From the NCBI GenBank assembly GCA_018881555.1, contig JACAXG010000121.1, forward strand, positions 2,479,858 to 2,543,857: a stretch of DNA of 64,000 nt, in the 5' to 3' direction. The stretch comes from Amblyornis subalaris. Taxonomy: Eukaryota > Chordata > Aves > Passeriformes > Ptilonorhynchidae. Shown here piece after piece: positions 24,601-36,420 of the stretch. The notes under the pieces are model-generated. The model had not been told where the DNA came from. It ran no database searches and saw only the letters and a program-made list of their open reading frames with translations. The position numbers and the translations under genes are program-made. Every line of letters starts with the position of its first letter. Within the stretch, counting starts at the first letter, position 1.

Positions 24601-27600
24601 TTTGCTTTTCATGCATGCTTTGCCTGGCCAAAGTACCAGACTTTATAAACTTACTGCTCACTCTTAAGTTTGAATTCTTAATGTCTGCTGCAATGTTTGG
24701 GATTACTGCCCTCATCTCACTTTTGGAGAGCTTTTTTTAATAGTTAAATGGTCTTCAAAGGAAGAACTGAGAAGCACACTCCAGCTTTCTAGTTTGTCCT
24801 GATTTCTTTTTTTTTACACGCAAGACAACCCCATTTTTTTCTTTTTAAGGGAGGATTCAGTCTATTTAAAGCAAGCTGTTAGTGTTGGCGTTGCCAGAGT
24901 GCAATTCCCTCTTTCTTGCAACACTCTTCCAATGCCTTCTGCCAGATGTTTAATCCAGAGGCAAATTTATACACAAAATGACTTGCTGCAAACACAGGCA
25001 CCAATGTTAAGAGGAACCTGGAGGTACGGAGTCAGAGATGGTAATGAAATAAAACTAAATATTATCTAAAATTAGATTGTATTGCTCCAGAGCAGCAATG
25101 TTGCTACTTCTGCAACTGATATTTTATTCTTCCTGTCAGTGTGGTGACTTAGTGGGTTGGTTTTATCCTGTTTTGCAAGAAAGAGCACTCTTCCTGAATT
25201 CCCTTCTATGGTACACTGAACTTAGTAGTCTGTTGAATACACTAAAACTTTTAGCTGGCCTCATGGGGCGCTTTTCCGTGTGATACACTTGCTCTTCAGT
25301 GCGAAGCTTTAAGATCACCAAGCCATGCAATGTCATTGCAGTCATCCAGAATGAAACAATGCGTGGAGGGGTCAGTGGAAATACTGACACTTGGCTAAAC
25401 CTTGGATATTTTCAGTAAGGAACAAGAATGGCATTGTTCTCCTGTGGCATTGGAGTTTATATTATGTAAATGCATCTGTCAAAGTGCCTAGTGTCTGGAA
25501 CGAAGTCTGTTCCTGTTTTGGTATTCCCATCCTTTTATGTTGGACCTTTGTCAGCACCTCTTTAAATAAAAGCAGTATCCTGTGTTTGCTTCTGATGTTG
25601 TTACTAGTGCAAGGGTGGATGGATCAGTTGGTATCATTTAATAAGGCTTTCTTGTTTTTACAGCTTGCAGGGACAGCAGTTCTTGCAGTTGGACTATGGC
25701 TTCACTTTGATTCACAGACCAAAAGTGTCTTTGAACTGGAATCCAACAACACAAAGTTTTACACAGGTGAGCTGGGGAATCACTTGGGGGACAGCTTACA
25801 CTTCTGTTCCTGGATTTCCAGACTGTTGAGAAACCTTTGTCTTCCTTGAAGGGCAAAGGCAAAACAGCCCTAAACAGCCAGAGAGCTGCTTCCCCTGGCT
25901 GCTGCTGGGGGCAGCTTCTCTTGTAAGCTCTTGTGCAGACAGCAGTGCTGCCATGTGAGTGGTTTCTTGACTCCTCATCCTTTTTCCTGTCTTAAGTCCT
26001 GCAGTTCCTCTTTGGTTGCTGTCAGTAAACATTTTGTGATCCCAGGGGCTCCTGGTAGACATGGAGGATGTTTCTTCCTGATGCTCATCCTGGTAGGAGG
26101 CAGCAGAGTTTCATGCTAAACTAAATGAGTAACTACTATTTTTTCTCTGGAGTGACCAACCTAAGCTACCCAAAATCACAAATCTGTTGTCTCTTCTCTG
26201 AGAAGGAGCACATGCACTGTTGTCTAACTCTTAAAGCCCCATGTCTCATAGTTTATACTGAACAGAATGGGAAGGATACACAAGTATCTTGGTCCATGTG
26301 AGCAATTATTCCAGCCAACATGGATCAGTGTTGCTTTAGCTAGAGCAGGTGGACGTTATCCTTTGACATATTCTGTTTGCAAGATAACCATTTAGGGGAC
26401 AGACATATTTTCAGTTTGTTATCTTAATGTCATAGGAGTTCCTAACTGAATCACATTTTATCTGAACTTTATGATTTTGATCTCTACAGTCAATCTTAGG
26501 CTTGGGCAGGGGAACACACATACTTTGGTGGTTGTCACCTGTAGGTGCTCAGACCCTTGGAGTACATCTCCTATAAGGAAAGGCTGGGAGAGTTGGGATT
26601 GTTCAGCCTGAAGAAGAGAAGGGTTTGAGGTGACCTAATTCTGGCCTTGCAGTGCCTGAAGGGAGCCCCCAGGAAAGATGGAGAGAGACTCTTGACAAGG
26701 GATGGAGTGACAGGACAAAGGGGAATGGCTTCACAGTGACAGAGAGCAGGGTTAGATGGGATATTGGGAAGAAATTCTTCCCTGTGAGGCTCATAAGGAC
26801 CTGGCACAGGTTGCCCAGAGAAGCTCTGGCTGCCCCATCCCTGGAAGTGTCCAAGGCCAGGTTGGATGGGGCTCTGAGCAACCTAGGATAGTGGAGGGTG
26901 TCCCTGCTCATGGCAGGGGGTTGGAATGAGCTGATCTTTAAAGGATGGCTTGGTCTTTCTCTTGCCAAAAGACTGGCTCCTGTGCTGGGCTACTGGACCT
27001 GTGACAACACTGACAATGCCCAGCCTGGTGTCTGAAGGGTCAGTACAGACCTTCATGCAGGTGCAACTTGTGTTGCAGCCTTATAGCACCAGGGTAGCCT
27101 GTCCCTACAGGGAATAGTGTTAGGAATGGTGTAGAGACCATAGTTGGGAGTATTGAGATGCTTGTGGGACTTCATGGAGAGGCTGCAAGCATACAGACAG
27201 CTTTTCTGTGAGCAAACTAGTATTTTGCCCTTGATATGATGGCATTGTAGCAAACTGGGTTGTTCTGGCAGCTGCCAGGCAGATTTCCCGATGCTTTTAA
27301 CCGGACCTCAGAAAGGGAACAGAAATCTAAACTTGGCTGTTGAGCTGAATATTTAACAAGTCTTATTTTGGGTAGTCTAAAACAACTCTTTCACCTCCTA
27401 AAACATAAAAGTTTTATGGTGTGATACTTAAGTTGCTGGCTGAATGCAGCCAGGGAAACCTGCTTGAAATCTCTGTAGGTTAAACTTGAGTTTTAAAAAG
27501 GAGCTTAATAGGATTGCTGTTTGAACATACTTTTCTGGGAGTAGTTACTGCAGTAAGTAACAAAGCAAGTTACCTCAAAAGCTTTCTATACAATTTAAAA

Positions 27601-30600
27601 TAAACAGTACTGATGGGCACTTTTTATTCTGATTTTTCAAAATGGAAAAAGCTTAAACTGAGGTAAAAAAATCCATGTTGAAATTTACTCCTGATAAGAA
27701 ATGTCAGACTTAATCTCTTACAAATGCTTAATCAAGTTAATGTTTATTTTGGCAGCTAATCTTACTGGTTTGCATCTAGAATATATCACTTGCAAATGCT
27801 TGCATCTGGCTTTCTTTAGTTAGTATTGATTGGGTCTCTGAACTGTGGTTTTTGTCCCTATTGATAGAAGTGTCCTACTCATTGTACGTGCTTTGCGTTG
27901 ATTCTTTGATGTGTCATCACCCCAGGAATACTTTCCTGCCATCCTTTGAGAGTTTTCTTGCTCACTACATCTTGCTGCTCTCTCCAGCTCACAGCTATGA
28001 TGCTTAGGCTGGCAGTTCCCAAGTTTAGGAACCAGAGGTTTGGGCATAAATGGAGTCTTTTAGCCCAGAAATGTTCTCTCTCTGCTTCAACATATTTACT
28101 ACCTAAATTCTGGGCAGAACAGTTTACAGGCTCCAATATTTCTTACTGTTTGAAGAGATATCTGCTTCAAGAAGTCTGTTGTTAAGCCATATTCCAGCTG
28201 TCTTGAATCGCAGCACACTCTTCACCTGAGGATAACTTGATAACTCTGGCTCTGAGCCAGTTTTAAAAAGTGTCTTATAGTTTGTCTTAGATGGCTTTAT
28301 CTTTCCATTTTCTAAAACTTGTGAAACTGCAGTAGTGGTATGCATTAATTGTTACAAGTTGAAGGTTTTATTTATCAATATGTTGTATTTCCCCACAAGT
28401 TTTCAGATGTGGTTGCTTTGAAAATTAAGTAGAGCCCCCTTCCNTTTTTTTTAACTTGGAACACCTCAGTAAAGGACCTTAAACCTTGGCAAAAGCTACA
28501 AATACTATTTGTGGAGCAATTAATTTCATACCTTGCTGCTGAGGTCTCAACGAGCCTGTACATGTTTGTTTTCCTCTTCCCTAGGTGTTTACATCCTTAT
28601 TGGAGCTGGTGCGCTTATGATGGTGGTTGGTTTCTTGGGATGCTGTGGAGCGTCGCAGGAATCTCAGTGTATGCTTGGCCTGGTAAGTGTTCAGAGTAGT
28701 GCTTACATTTTGAGCAGCATGATCAGAAAGGAAGGAAAATATCACTGTGCAATTCAAGGGCTGCAGATTGTGGGCCCAGAACAATGACAATGTTTAAACT
28801 CATGGTCGCCTGCATAATGCTAAAATGTTAAATATAGCTTTCATTTCTGGCCTTAAATCCAAGTGTCCATGCTGTATTTGAATACAGGATGGCATCAAGA
28901 GGCTGATTATGTCTGGCATACTCAGACACTGAAGTGTCAAGACTGGGAGTACTGTGAACACAGAACTAAAGTGCTGATGAGAGTAATGCTATTTACTAGA
29001 CAGTTAATCCTGGACTCTGAAGGTATTGCAATATTTAATCTTTGATACCAGAACTGTGGTATTTGATCCTTGAAACAACAAGCCTCTACTGTTCATAATC
29101 ACAGGATGAGCTCTTCTAGTTGACAATTGCTCTGCAAGGCAATTACTGGAGAGCAGCCTCATTGTTTTCAGACTGACATGGCCAGTAGAGCTCACTGGTC
29201 TCGTGCACACCTGTATGCTTGCAGAACTACTCATCCAAATAACCGGAAGACTTAGTTAATAAAAGACAACTACTATAGCCACTGAAAGAACAATTCCCCT
29301 TCTGTGTCACAGAAGAACTTAAATTCAAGTATTTCTTGCAAAATGATGCCTGTAGCCCTTTGTAATTCTGAATATCTCTTTAAAGTGCTTCTAAATGATA
29401 GTGGTGTTTTGGATCTGGTAGTGAGAGACAGAACACTTACTTTTGTTTTATGGTCACATGACAAAGTAACCATTAGCTCTCTCGGAGTTGGTGGCAAGCT
29501 AGGGATGAAGTAATGACTCCTAAAGCAATAGGAGTGACAAACCAGAGTAAAGAATTGGTGTCAGCTGTTGTGATTTGTCTAAATGACTCGGACAACTTCA
29601 AAGTTGGAGTTAACAGATGATTGACTTTAATTAACACTGATCAAAAAGCAGGACTTGGCTTGGAGAACACTGCCAGACTTTCTGATGCTTCTGGGAAGAA
29701 GAGATGACCCAGTTCAGGGTGTCCTCTTTCCCAGTTTCACCAATGTCTCAGACCTCCAACTGGAACCTGGTTGAGTGCAGTTCCTACAAGACTGGACAAA
29801 CTTGCAGTGTATGTGTGATGCTGGTTTGTGGTGTTGTGCTCTTCACCAATAATGTGGTCTTTCTTTTCTAGTTCTTCTTCTTCCTTTTTGTGATTTTTGC
29901 CCTTGAAGTTGCTGCTGGGATCTGGGGATTTTCAAATAAAGAAAAGGTAGGTTGCTCTTAAAAGTTGAAGAGGTGGGATGCTGGCACGGGTTGTGTGGAG
30001 AAGCTGTGGCTGCCCCATCCCTGGAAGTGTCCAAGGCTGGGTTGAATGGGGCTCTGAGCAACCTGGTCTGGTGGAAGGTGTCCCCGCCCATGGCAGGGGG
30101 GCTGGACCAGGTGATCTTGAAAGCTCCTTTCTGACCCCAAGCATTCTGTGATTCTATGAATGTGCCCACAGTTAGCAGTCTGACATCTATACCAGTACAA
30201 GTCAAATCCTTATTACAGAAGGAATTTGGGGAGATGAATAAGACTGATTTGAGCAAAATAACACAAGAAATTTAATATTTAAAAATGAGACTGTAGCAGG
30301 GAAGCCAGAATCCAAGAGGCTGTTAGAGGTACCCTTCAGGCAGGCTGAGAAGTGAAGTGAAGTAGGCTGGCTGAGAAGCTTTACACTTCCAGAGAGGAGC
30401 TGGGTCAGCTGAGGGCTGAGTGTTTCTGCACCTGAAGCATGACTAACATGGCCTGTCCCTCCCACGCAGTCAAGATTTTCTTGTTTCACAATCACATGCT
30501 TGGTGACCAGGGTTGCTTTTCTGCTTGTATTATACAGTGGGGAAATACAGAAACTTCTAGGGTACAACAGAATAGGGAATATTTTTGGGCAGCTGGTGGA

Positions 30601-33600
30601 CAAAGACTTGGTTCTCTCACTCCTCTTAGAAAATCAGAGATTTGGAAGGGAAAACAGTCTCACCTGTTTAGGTCTGGCTTTTAAAGTGAGTGTACAGTTA
30701 TTTCTAGCCTGAAATGGGTGAGCCTTCTGTCCACACTCTTTTCACCCTCTGTTTGTACGTGCCAAAAGAATGGGTATTGTAGACTGCAGAATTTTTGATG
30801 ACTGATTTGCTGAAGACAAGTTTTCCTTAATTAATATTAAGGTACAACACTAATACACCACAACTCTTTGCTATACCATAGATAATTGATGAGATAAAGG
30901 AGTTCTACTTGGATGCCTACAAAAAGAGAACTGAGCCAGGTGCCGTAGAGACCCTGACAGCATTTCAGCACGCTGTAAGTATATGTTTCTGATTAAACTA
31001 GACAGTAATGCAGCTTCTTCACACTGTTCTCCATGGCACTCAGNCTCCTGTACAAGTCTAGCACCTTACTAGTTAGAAGAAACAAAAGGAGTGTTTGTAA
31101 CAATTTACAGAGATGTCTTTGTGTAGTATCAGTGAATTCAGTATGCCTTTTTTGGTCCCTCCGAAGTGCCTAGAACTAGTTCTTGTTTTTCTAAAACTCA
31201 GGAAACCTTAGATCTGTGGTACTGAGCTAGTGGCACCCTAGTATGCACACCTGCATGTCTGTGAGGGGTTCATCTTTGTGCCTGTAAGGAGTACAAGCTG
31301 TCACCAAAATGATTGTGTGTGTACTTAATTAGATCTGCTCTTCCTTTCAGAACTTTGTCCTTTATTATATTAAAGGCTTTTGAAATTAGGTTTATAGCAG
31401 TCAGTTTTATATACAGACTTGGTCTTTAATAAAAACTAATGTAAATTATTTCTTTTTTTACCAAATACTGAGCAAAAGTGAGGATTATTTAACCTGGCTC
31501 TCTTTTCCTGTTTCCTCTTGTAGCTAAACTGCTGTGGCCTTACTGGAACTCTGGAGCAGCACTTGATGCAAACCTGTCCAGCAAAGACCCTGACTGAGTC
31601 GCTCTCTGTAAAGGTAAAGCGTGACTTAATGCACCATCAGCTCTGCCCAGTGGGTAGAGTGAGAAACACCTCAGTAAACCCTCCCAGTCCGTGGGAAATC
31701 CGCATGTCACGCTTGCTTGGCAATCAGTATCTGTAATCAGGCTGGCTGTGGAAAAGAAATGCACTGCTACCATGGAAAGAGGCAGGGTCAGCAGGAAACC
31801 TGCCCTTGCCCAGGAAATGTGCAGTCTGTGTGTCACAGGCTTACTGGTGGGATGGGCAGCAGAAGATCAAAACTTTGCCTAAAAAAAAAAATCCCACAGT
31901 GCCTGAGCGCTCTGTTCTCCTCCTTGCACCTTCCTGGAGCTTCCAGGTTAGGGAGAAGTAGAGCTTGGGGCAGGAGCAAGTCTGAAGCTTTAGCAAGGAC
32001 AAGGAGAGGGGGCTGATGCATTGGTGGCTTGTTGAGGTGAGTTTGTCACTGAGGGAAATTCTGAGTCAGTTTTCTCAGTTGGAATGTTGCTGCAGAGGTG
32101 CCTGTATGCCACAAATAGCAGGAGAAACAACTTGTGTAGTTCTTAACTACCCTTCTTCCTCTCTTTCTTACAACTATCTTGTGCTCTTGCTTTATGCTCC
32201 AAGACAGATGGTATGAGTCTTCCTGTAGAAAATTACTTAGGTTTTTTTCACTTTACTTGACAACTTCAAATATCTGACCACATGAGACCCTTCAGTCTGT
32301 ATCTTGAGTCCTGTTCAGGCAGGCTGTTATGAGTTAGAGTATATGAGACAGCATGCAGCTTTTATTGTTTGCTTTTATTCTGCTGTGTGTTTTAGCTTCA
32401 TCTGTTGAATTCATCTTGTGATGCCTAGTCCCAATTGTGGAAAAACAGTGGATAGACTGCAAGATCACAGGGATGTAATGGAGGGTGCCTCTAAGAAGCA
32501 GTGCTGTACTGGTATTCTGATTGAACTGATTCGCTCTTGCCAGTACATCCCTTTAATCCTTGATTCAGTCTCTCTTTCTAGACTGGATAAAGAACAACAA
32601 CAGAAAAAAGTAGCTTTCAGCAGCTCACTGATGTTTGCTGCTGGAACAAGAAGGACAGAAGTTGGGATGAGACTTTGACCAGCTACCAGGCTCTTAAAGA
32701 TTTATACCTCTGTAAAACTGCCTTGTTCTTTTTCTTGGCTATCGTGTGTCTCTTTTGGGGAAAGGACTGTACTTACTTTCTTTTAGTTGCAATGGTAATT
32801 CATTGTCCTGGGAAACATTGAACTAGCCCCTCTATGAATCTGCCCGTAGCCCAGCATGGATCCTAGCCCAGGATATCCTGCCATTCCCATGCATGTGTTC
32901 ATAAGGTGTCTGCAAAATACAGTAGCAATTGGCCATCAGGAGTGGCTGTAAATCTCTTTTGAGAAGGGATGAGCAATGCAGCAGCTGAAGTGCTGACAGC
33001 AATTAGTAACAAGCCAAGCCTGATAAACCACAGATGTAGAGAAGGGAATCCAGCTGTAGTCAAGGTGCTCTTAAGAGGTTTAGATACTTGAAGAGTAGAT
33101 TTAAACTTCTCCACCAACTCTTGTGTTGGACCATCCCTGGTGCTCTTTAAGGATGTGAAAGTAAAGGCCAGGTCAAAGCAGCTTTCAAAAGATGAGTCTT
33201 CAGATGAACCTTGTATGTGTAAAACTCTAATGAACAGTCTGTTCCTTTTCAGTCCTGCCCTGCTGCCATTGATGAGGTCTTCAAATCAAAACTCAATGTG
33301 ATCGGAGCAGTTGGCCTTGTCATTGCTGTAATGATGGTGAGTTTCCAGATTATTTAGAGAGTAGCTGGGTGCTCAGAGCAGAAGTCTTGTAGAACAGTGG
33401 CTGGCCCAGCAGCCCACAGGGCTATTCCACTAAGGACAAGTCCCAGCAGGATCAGGGTGTGTGCTGCAGGGCCCTGAGGCAGTGCAGAGGCTGGGATGTC
33501 TCAGGCCTTCCTGCTTCTGCTTTGGATTAGGATCTGCCTCCTTGCACTTTAAGCAGTGGTGCAATTCTATCAGTATATATGTATATATGGAGTGAAGCTG

Positions 33601-34157
33601 TATTGGTCATGTTGCTGGCCCACTACTTAATCCTAGTATCTCTTGGGCATTTGTCTTGTCTTTCCTTTGTACTGAGGACAAGCTCTGCTAGAGAGCTGAA
33701 ATAACAGTGCTACTAAGAAAACTTGAACTTTTGTGTTTGACTTCTGGAGAAAAGTACATGCTGGAATGATGAAAGATTTCTTAGGAGATGAGGCAGTTTA
33801 TAGCTGGTTTATAGCTGATGGTGCTGTGCAGGGCCATGAGTGGGACTCTATGATCCTTGTGGGAGCCTTCCAACTCAAAATATTCTGTCATATCTTTTCA
33901 AGTATTGAGACAAACGGGAAATGTGAGAATGGACTGAACTTTGGGGATGGAGGGCAGGGCTGCAGAGTAAAGTGTATAAATACAGAATAAATGTGGCCGC
34001 TGGGCTGGGAGGAGAAGCTGTGCTGGTCCTCATGTTGATAAAAGAACATGCTTTGGTTTCCCAGTTTCTAAGCTGTTTGCTTTCTTTGCAGATTGTTGGC
34101 ATGATATTCAGTATGGTTCTGTGCTGTGCCATCCGCAGGGAAAGAGAGATGGTCTAA
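14954..34157 (+). CDS. CD9: CD9 tetraspanin (spliced, 8 coding exons, 224 aa)
   Basis: CD9 is a four-pass plasma-membrane protein that organises integrins and Ig-domain partners into tetraspanin microdomains. It acts in adhesion, exosomes and, in mammals, sperm-egg fusion. Coding exons are 14954-15019, 25664-25766, 28585-28682, 29872-29946, 30882-30974, 31524-31613, 33253-33336 and 34092-34157. All introns are GT-AG and the phases join without a break to 675 nt including TAA. The start [18 protein letters not shown] in a GCCGCCACCATG context is diagnostic. The protein shows TM1, a short first loop with an NNT glycosylation sequon, TM2 with GFLGCCG, TM3, a large loop with the tetraspanin CCG motif plus two more cysteines (QTCP, KSCP), TM4, and the CD9-type tail ending REMV. 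Juxtamembrane cysteines (TKC, GCCG, LCC) are probable palmitoylation sites. Human CD9 has 228 aa; this one is slightly shorter, partly in loop 1. No disabling change is seen. Confidence 0.97.
15020..25663 (+). other. CD9: CD9 intron 1 (10.6 kb)
   Basis: This large first intron holds the tail of the CpG island, a 24-bp tandem duplication at 16063-16116 and single ambiguous bases at 16822, 18779, 21885 and 22138. It includes an antisense open frame of 173 codons at 16178-16699 that matches nothing I recognise. No CR1 copy is obvious. Introns of this kind often carry enhancers, but I cannot point to one. Confidence 0.85.
16063..16116. repeat. 24-bp tandem duplication in CD9 intron 1
   Basis: Two 24-bp units at 16063-16086 and 16087-16110 begin AAGCTTCCCCGTTAG and end GAATTTCT. 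They differ at one base (GTGA versus GGGA). A partial third unit (AAGCTT) follows. Confidence 0.9.
25664..25766 (+). CDS. CD9: CD9 coding exon 2
   Basis: The acceptor is TTTTTACAG and the donor GTGAGC. The exon encodes the rest of TM1 ([13 protein letters not shown]) and the small extracellular loop ([20 protein letters not shown]). NNT is an N-glycosylation sequon. The exon ends in phase 1. Confidence 0.96.
26530..26950 (+). mobile_element. CR1 LINE 3' fragment in CD9 intron 2
   Basis: The copy contains AGGTTGCCCAGAGAAGCTCT, CCCATCCCTGGAAGTGTCCA and CATGGCAGGGGGTTGGAATG in the sense direction, which is the usual order of the CR1 3' region. The tail is degraded and has no clear terminal repeat. 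It inserted in the same orientation as CD9. Confidence 0.85.
28585..28682 (+). CDS. CD9: CD9 coding exon 3
   Basis: The acceptor is TTCCCTAG and the donor GTAAGT. The exon encodes TM2 and the short inner loop, with [18 protein letters not shown]. The cysteines flanking this loop are palmitoylation candidates. The phase changes from 1 to 0. Confidence 0.96.
29872..29946 (+). CDS. CD9: CD9 coding exon 4
   Basis: The acceptor is TTCTTTTCTAG and the donor GTAGGT. The 25 codons encode TM3 ([20 protein letters not shown]) and the start of the large loop. Confidence 0.96.
29982..30160 (+). mobile_element. CR1 LINE 3' fragment in CD9 intron 4
   Basis: About 180 bp of the CR1 3' end start at GGTTGTGTGGAGAAGCTGTG and end in CATTCTGTGATTCTATGAAT, a well-preserved CR1 octamer tail. 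The copy starts only about 35 bp after CD9 exon 4. Confidence 0.88.
30882..30974 (+). CDS. CD9: CD9 coding exon 5
   Basis: The acceptor is ACCATAG and the donor GTAAGT. The exon encodes the first helical part of the large extracellular loop ([16 protein letters not shown]...). All 31 codons are in phase 0. Confidence 0.96.
31524..31613 (+). CDS. CD9: CD9 coding exon 6
   Basis: The exon encodes [20 protein letters not shown] and ten further residues. It carries the signature CCG motif and the third large-loop cysteine, which form the disulfides of the EC2 domain. The acceptor is CTTGTAG and the donor GTAAAG. Confidence 0.96.
33253..33336 (+). CDS. CD9: CD9 coding exon 7
   Basis: The exon opens with [15 protein letters not shown], which holds the fourth EC2 cysteine, and continues into TM4 ([13 protein letters not shown]). 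The acceptor is CCTTTTCAG and the donor GTGAGT. Confidence 0.96.
33800..33895 (+). mobile_element. CR1-like 3' tail fragment in CD9 intron 7
   Basis: GACTCTATGATCCTTGTGGG followed by CCTTCCAACTCAAAATATTC resembles the last 50-60 bp of a CR1 copy. The left boundary is vague and the fragment is decayed. Confidence 0.6.
34092..34157 (+). CDS. CD9: CD9 coding exon 8 (last)
   Basis: The acceptor is TTCTTTGCAG. The exon encodes the end of TM4 and the cytosolic tail [12 protein letters not shown], followed by TAA. The EMV C terminus is typical of CD9. Confidence 0.97.
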   Translation: MVGMIFSMVLCCAIRREREMV

Positions 34158-34435
34158 GAGCTGCAAACCCAAGATTCCTGCACTATAAAAATCTTTGTTG
34201 TTAACTTCAGCGTTCTGAGAGCGTTTCTAAAATGTTACATATTTGCTACCTTTTTAATGCTTTATTTGGTATTGATGTAGTTTTGCTTTTTGTTACAGGT
34301 TAAAATGATAAAGGTTTATCTGACTCAAGACAAATATTGTACATAAAATATCTGACTTCGTTGAAACTTACATAATTTGGATGTAATTTATGTTGGAGAC
34401 AATTTGATAATAAAGAGTAAGATGTATTATTTGTG
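34158..34435 (+). other. CD9: CD9 3' UTR
   Basis: A short AT-rich 3' UTR runs from the stop codon to just past the AATAAA at 34409. The end is inferred from the polyadenylation signal. Confidence 0.8.
34409..34414 (+). terminator. CD9: CD9 polyadenylation signal AATAAA
   Basis: A canonical AATAAA lies about 250 bases after the stop, followed by a GT-rich stretch (TTTGTGGGGGAG) from 34429 typical of a downstream element. Confidence 0.8.
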
Positions 34436-35820
34436 GGGGAGAGATGTTGCTATGTTGATCAATCCTACTGTTTGATGCATAGCATGGAGTTGAAGTTGCA
34501 TAACATGTCAAGTGTTAAATCACTAGGGCTTTAGTATAAAGCAGGAAATCACTCCTATGCCAGTGCCATGTTTGAAGGGAATGGGAGATGCTGTCCGAGC
34601 TTGTTAGGGAAGGTGTGGTCATTCCTCTTTCCTTGTGTGTGAACAAAAGCAGGTCTTAAGTATATTCCTGTATCACCTCCCTGGAGGGTGGCAGAGGCTG
34701 GCTGTCACAAGGGTGAGTGCAGGCAGGGGTGTCTCCATGCAGTGAGGCTGGGCTCTGCCCTGGGCCAGCTGGGCTTCCTTACATCAGCCTGTTGGCTGCC
34801 ATGGCTGTCCCCTGGGCCCTTGCAGGGCACATTCCCTAGTATATGCTCAGGACTTTTTCACTGGCTGGCTTTGTGCTTTTTTTTTTTCCTCCCAAGCCAG
34901 TGAGGCGCAGTCTCAAGGGCTTACAACATGTGTGCCAAATCTCAGGTTTCCAAGTGGAATAAACAGAAGTTGCATGAGAAGTTAGTGTCCAGCTCTGTAG
35001 TTGCAGAGTTGTGGCTATCCTGTTTAAGTATGCATAGGGGGGAGAGCAGAGAAATCAGTGTGGAACTCTTAGCCTAAAGAATTACTAAGTTGTCCTGTAC
35101 TTCTACTCTAAATGGCTTCTTAAGTGGGTTTTTTTTTGTCTCTAGAATACCTTCTGGTGGGGGCTGCCTCTGGACTTACCAGCAAGTTGATGTGCTATTC
35201 CAGTACCTGATGCTCCCTTACTGTAGTATCTCATCTGTGTTCTTAGAAGCTTCAAGTCTTTGTCCTCTGGGTAATACAAATGTCTCTTGGTAGTCCTTGC
35301 TTGTTCCCCCTTTTCTCTTGCAAAGAGGTTGGTATTTATAATGAGAAATTACCAAAATTGGTGAGCATCAGGCTGTGGCTGTAGCTCTGGATGATGCATG
35401 TGTGTATTGTCACCTCTGTGTTACCCACTGTCACTTGTCTAAGGGAACCATGCAGCTCTCCTCTGTAATGTGTTGCAGTGTTCTGTGTTCATGGGCCTTC
35501 TAAAAAAAAAAGTGATTTAAAAAAAGTCAAATGGTAATCATGCTTTTGTGTGTCTTGCAGAGACTGGAATGACTCCAGAAAGGAGTTGATCTAATTTTCT
35601 TCCATGGCTATATGTAACAGCCTGGGGGAAAAAATCTAATCTCATGGGACTCTGAGACCAACCCTGTCCCCCCCACCTTGAGCCCTTGCAGAACTGAGAA
35701 GGAGCATTTTTGTCAGCTGTGTAATTCTGGGCATTAGACTGAACCTGGCACCTGAAAGAGCTGGGCTGAATTGCTGTCAATCATCAGGAAAATTTACTGC
35801 TGACTTTTTTTGCTTCCTGT
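34436..35820. other. Gene-free stretch downstream of CD9
   Basis: No gene, RNA or repeat that I recognise is present. Short poly-T and poly-A runs occur near 34870 and 35500. Confidence 0.5.
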
Positions 35821-35822
35821 TC

Positions 35823-36420
35823 ACAGAATTACAGAATCATTTAGGTTGGAAAAGTCCTCTGAGATGAGCGAGTCCAACCTGTGCCCGATCCCCACCGTGT
35901 CACCCAGCCCAGACCGCTGAGTGCCACATCCAGTCATTCCTTGGACACTTCCAGAAATGGGGACTCCAGATCTCTCTGGGCAGCCTCTTCTAATGCCTGA
36001 CCACCCTTACAGTGAAGAAATTCCTCCTGATGTCCAACCTGAACCTCCCCTGGCACAGCTTGAGGCCCTTTCCTCTTGTCCTGTCTCTTGTTCCCTAGGA
36101 GCAGAGCCTGGCCCCCACCTGGGAGTTGTGGAGAGCCAGAAGGTACCCCCTGAGCTTCCTTTTCTCCAGGCTGAGCCCCCTCAGCTGCTCCTGGTGCTCT
36201 AGCCCCTTCCCCAGCTCCATTCCCTTCTCCAGACATGCTCCAGCCTCTCAATGTCTGTCTTGAGTTGAGGGGCCCAGAACTGGACATGGGATTCAAGGTA
36301 TGGCCTCACCAGTGCCAAGTACAGGGGGACAATCCCTGCCCTGGTCCTGCTGGCCACACTTTGATGTTGGTGCTTGTGTTCAGGTTGTCAACATCCAGCG
36401 TGGCCGTAGTCCAACAGCAT
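35823..36420 (-). mobile_element. CR1 LINE 3' fragment, antisense, about 600 bp
   Basis: The left end, AGAATTACAGAATCATTTAG, is the reverse complement of a CR1 tail. GACACTTCCAGAAATGGGGA, CCTCCTGATGTCCAACCTGA and AACTGGACATGGGATTCAAG follow, as expected for a longer antisense CR1 copy reaching into the end of the reverse-transcriptase ORF. No intact ORF remains. Confidence 0.9.
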
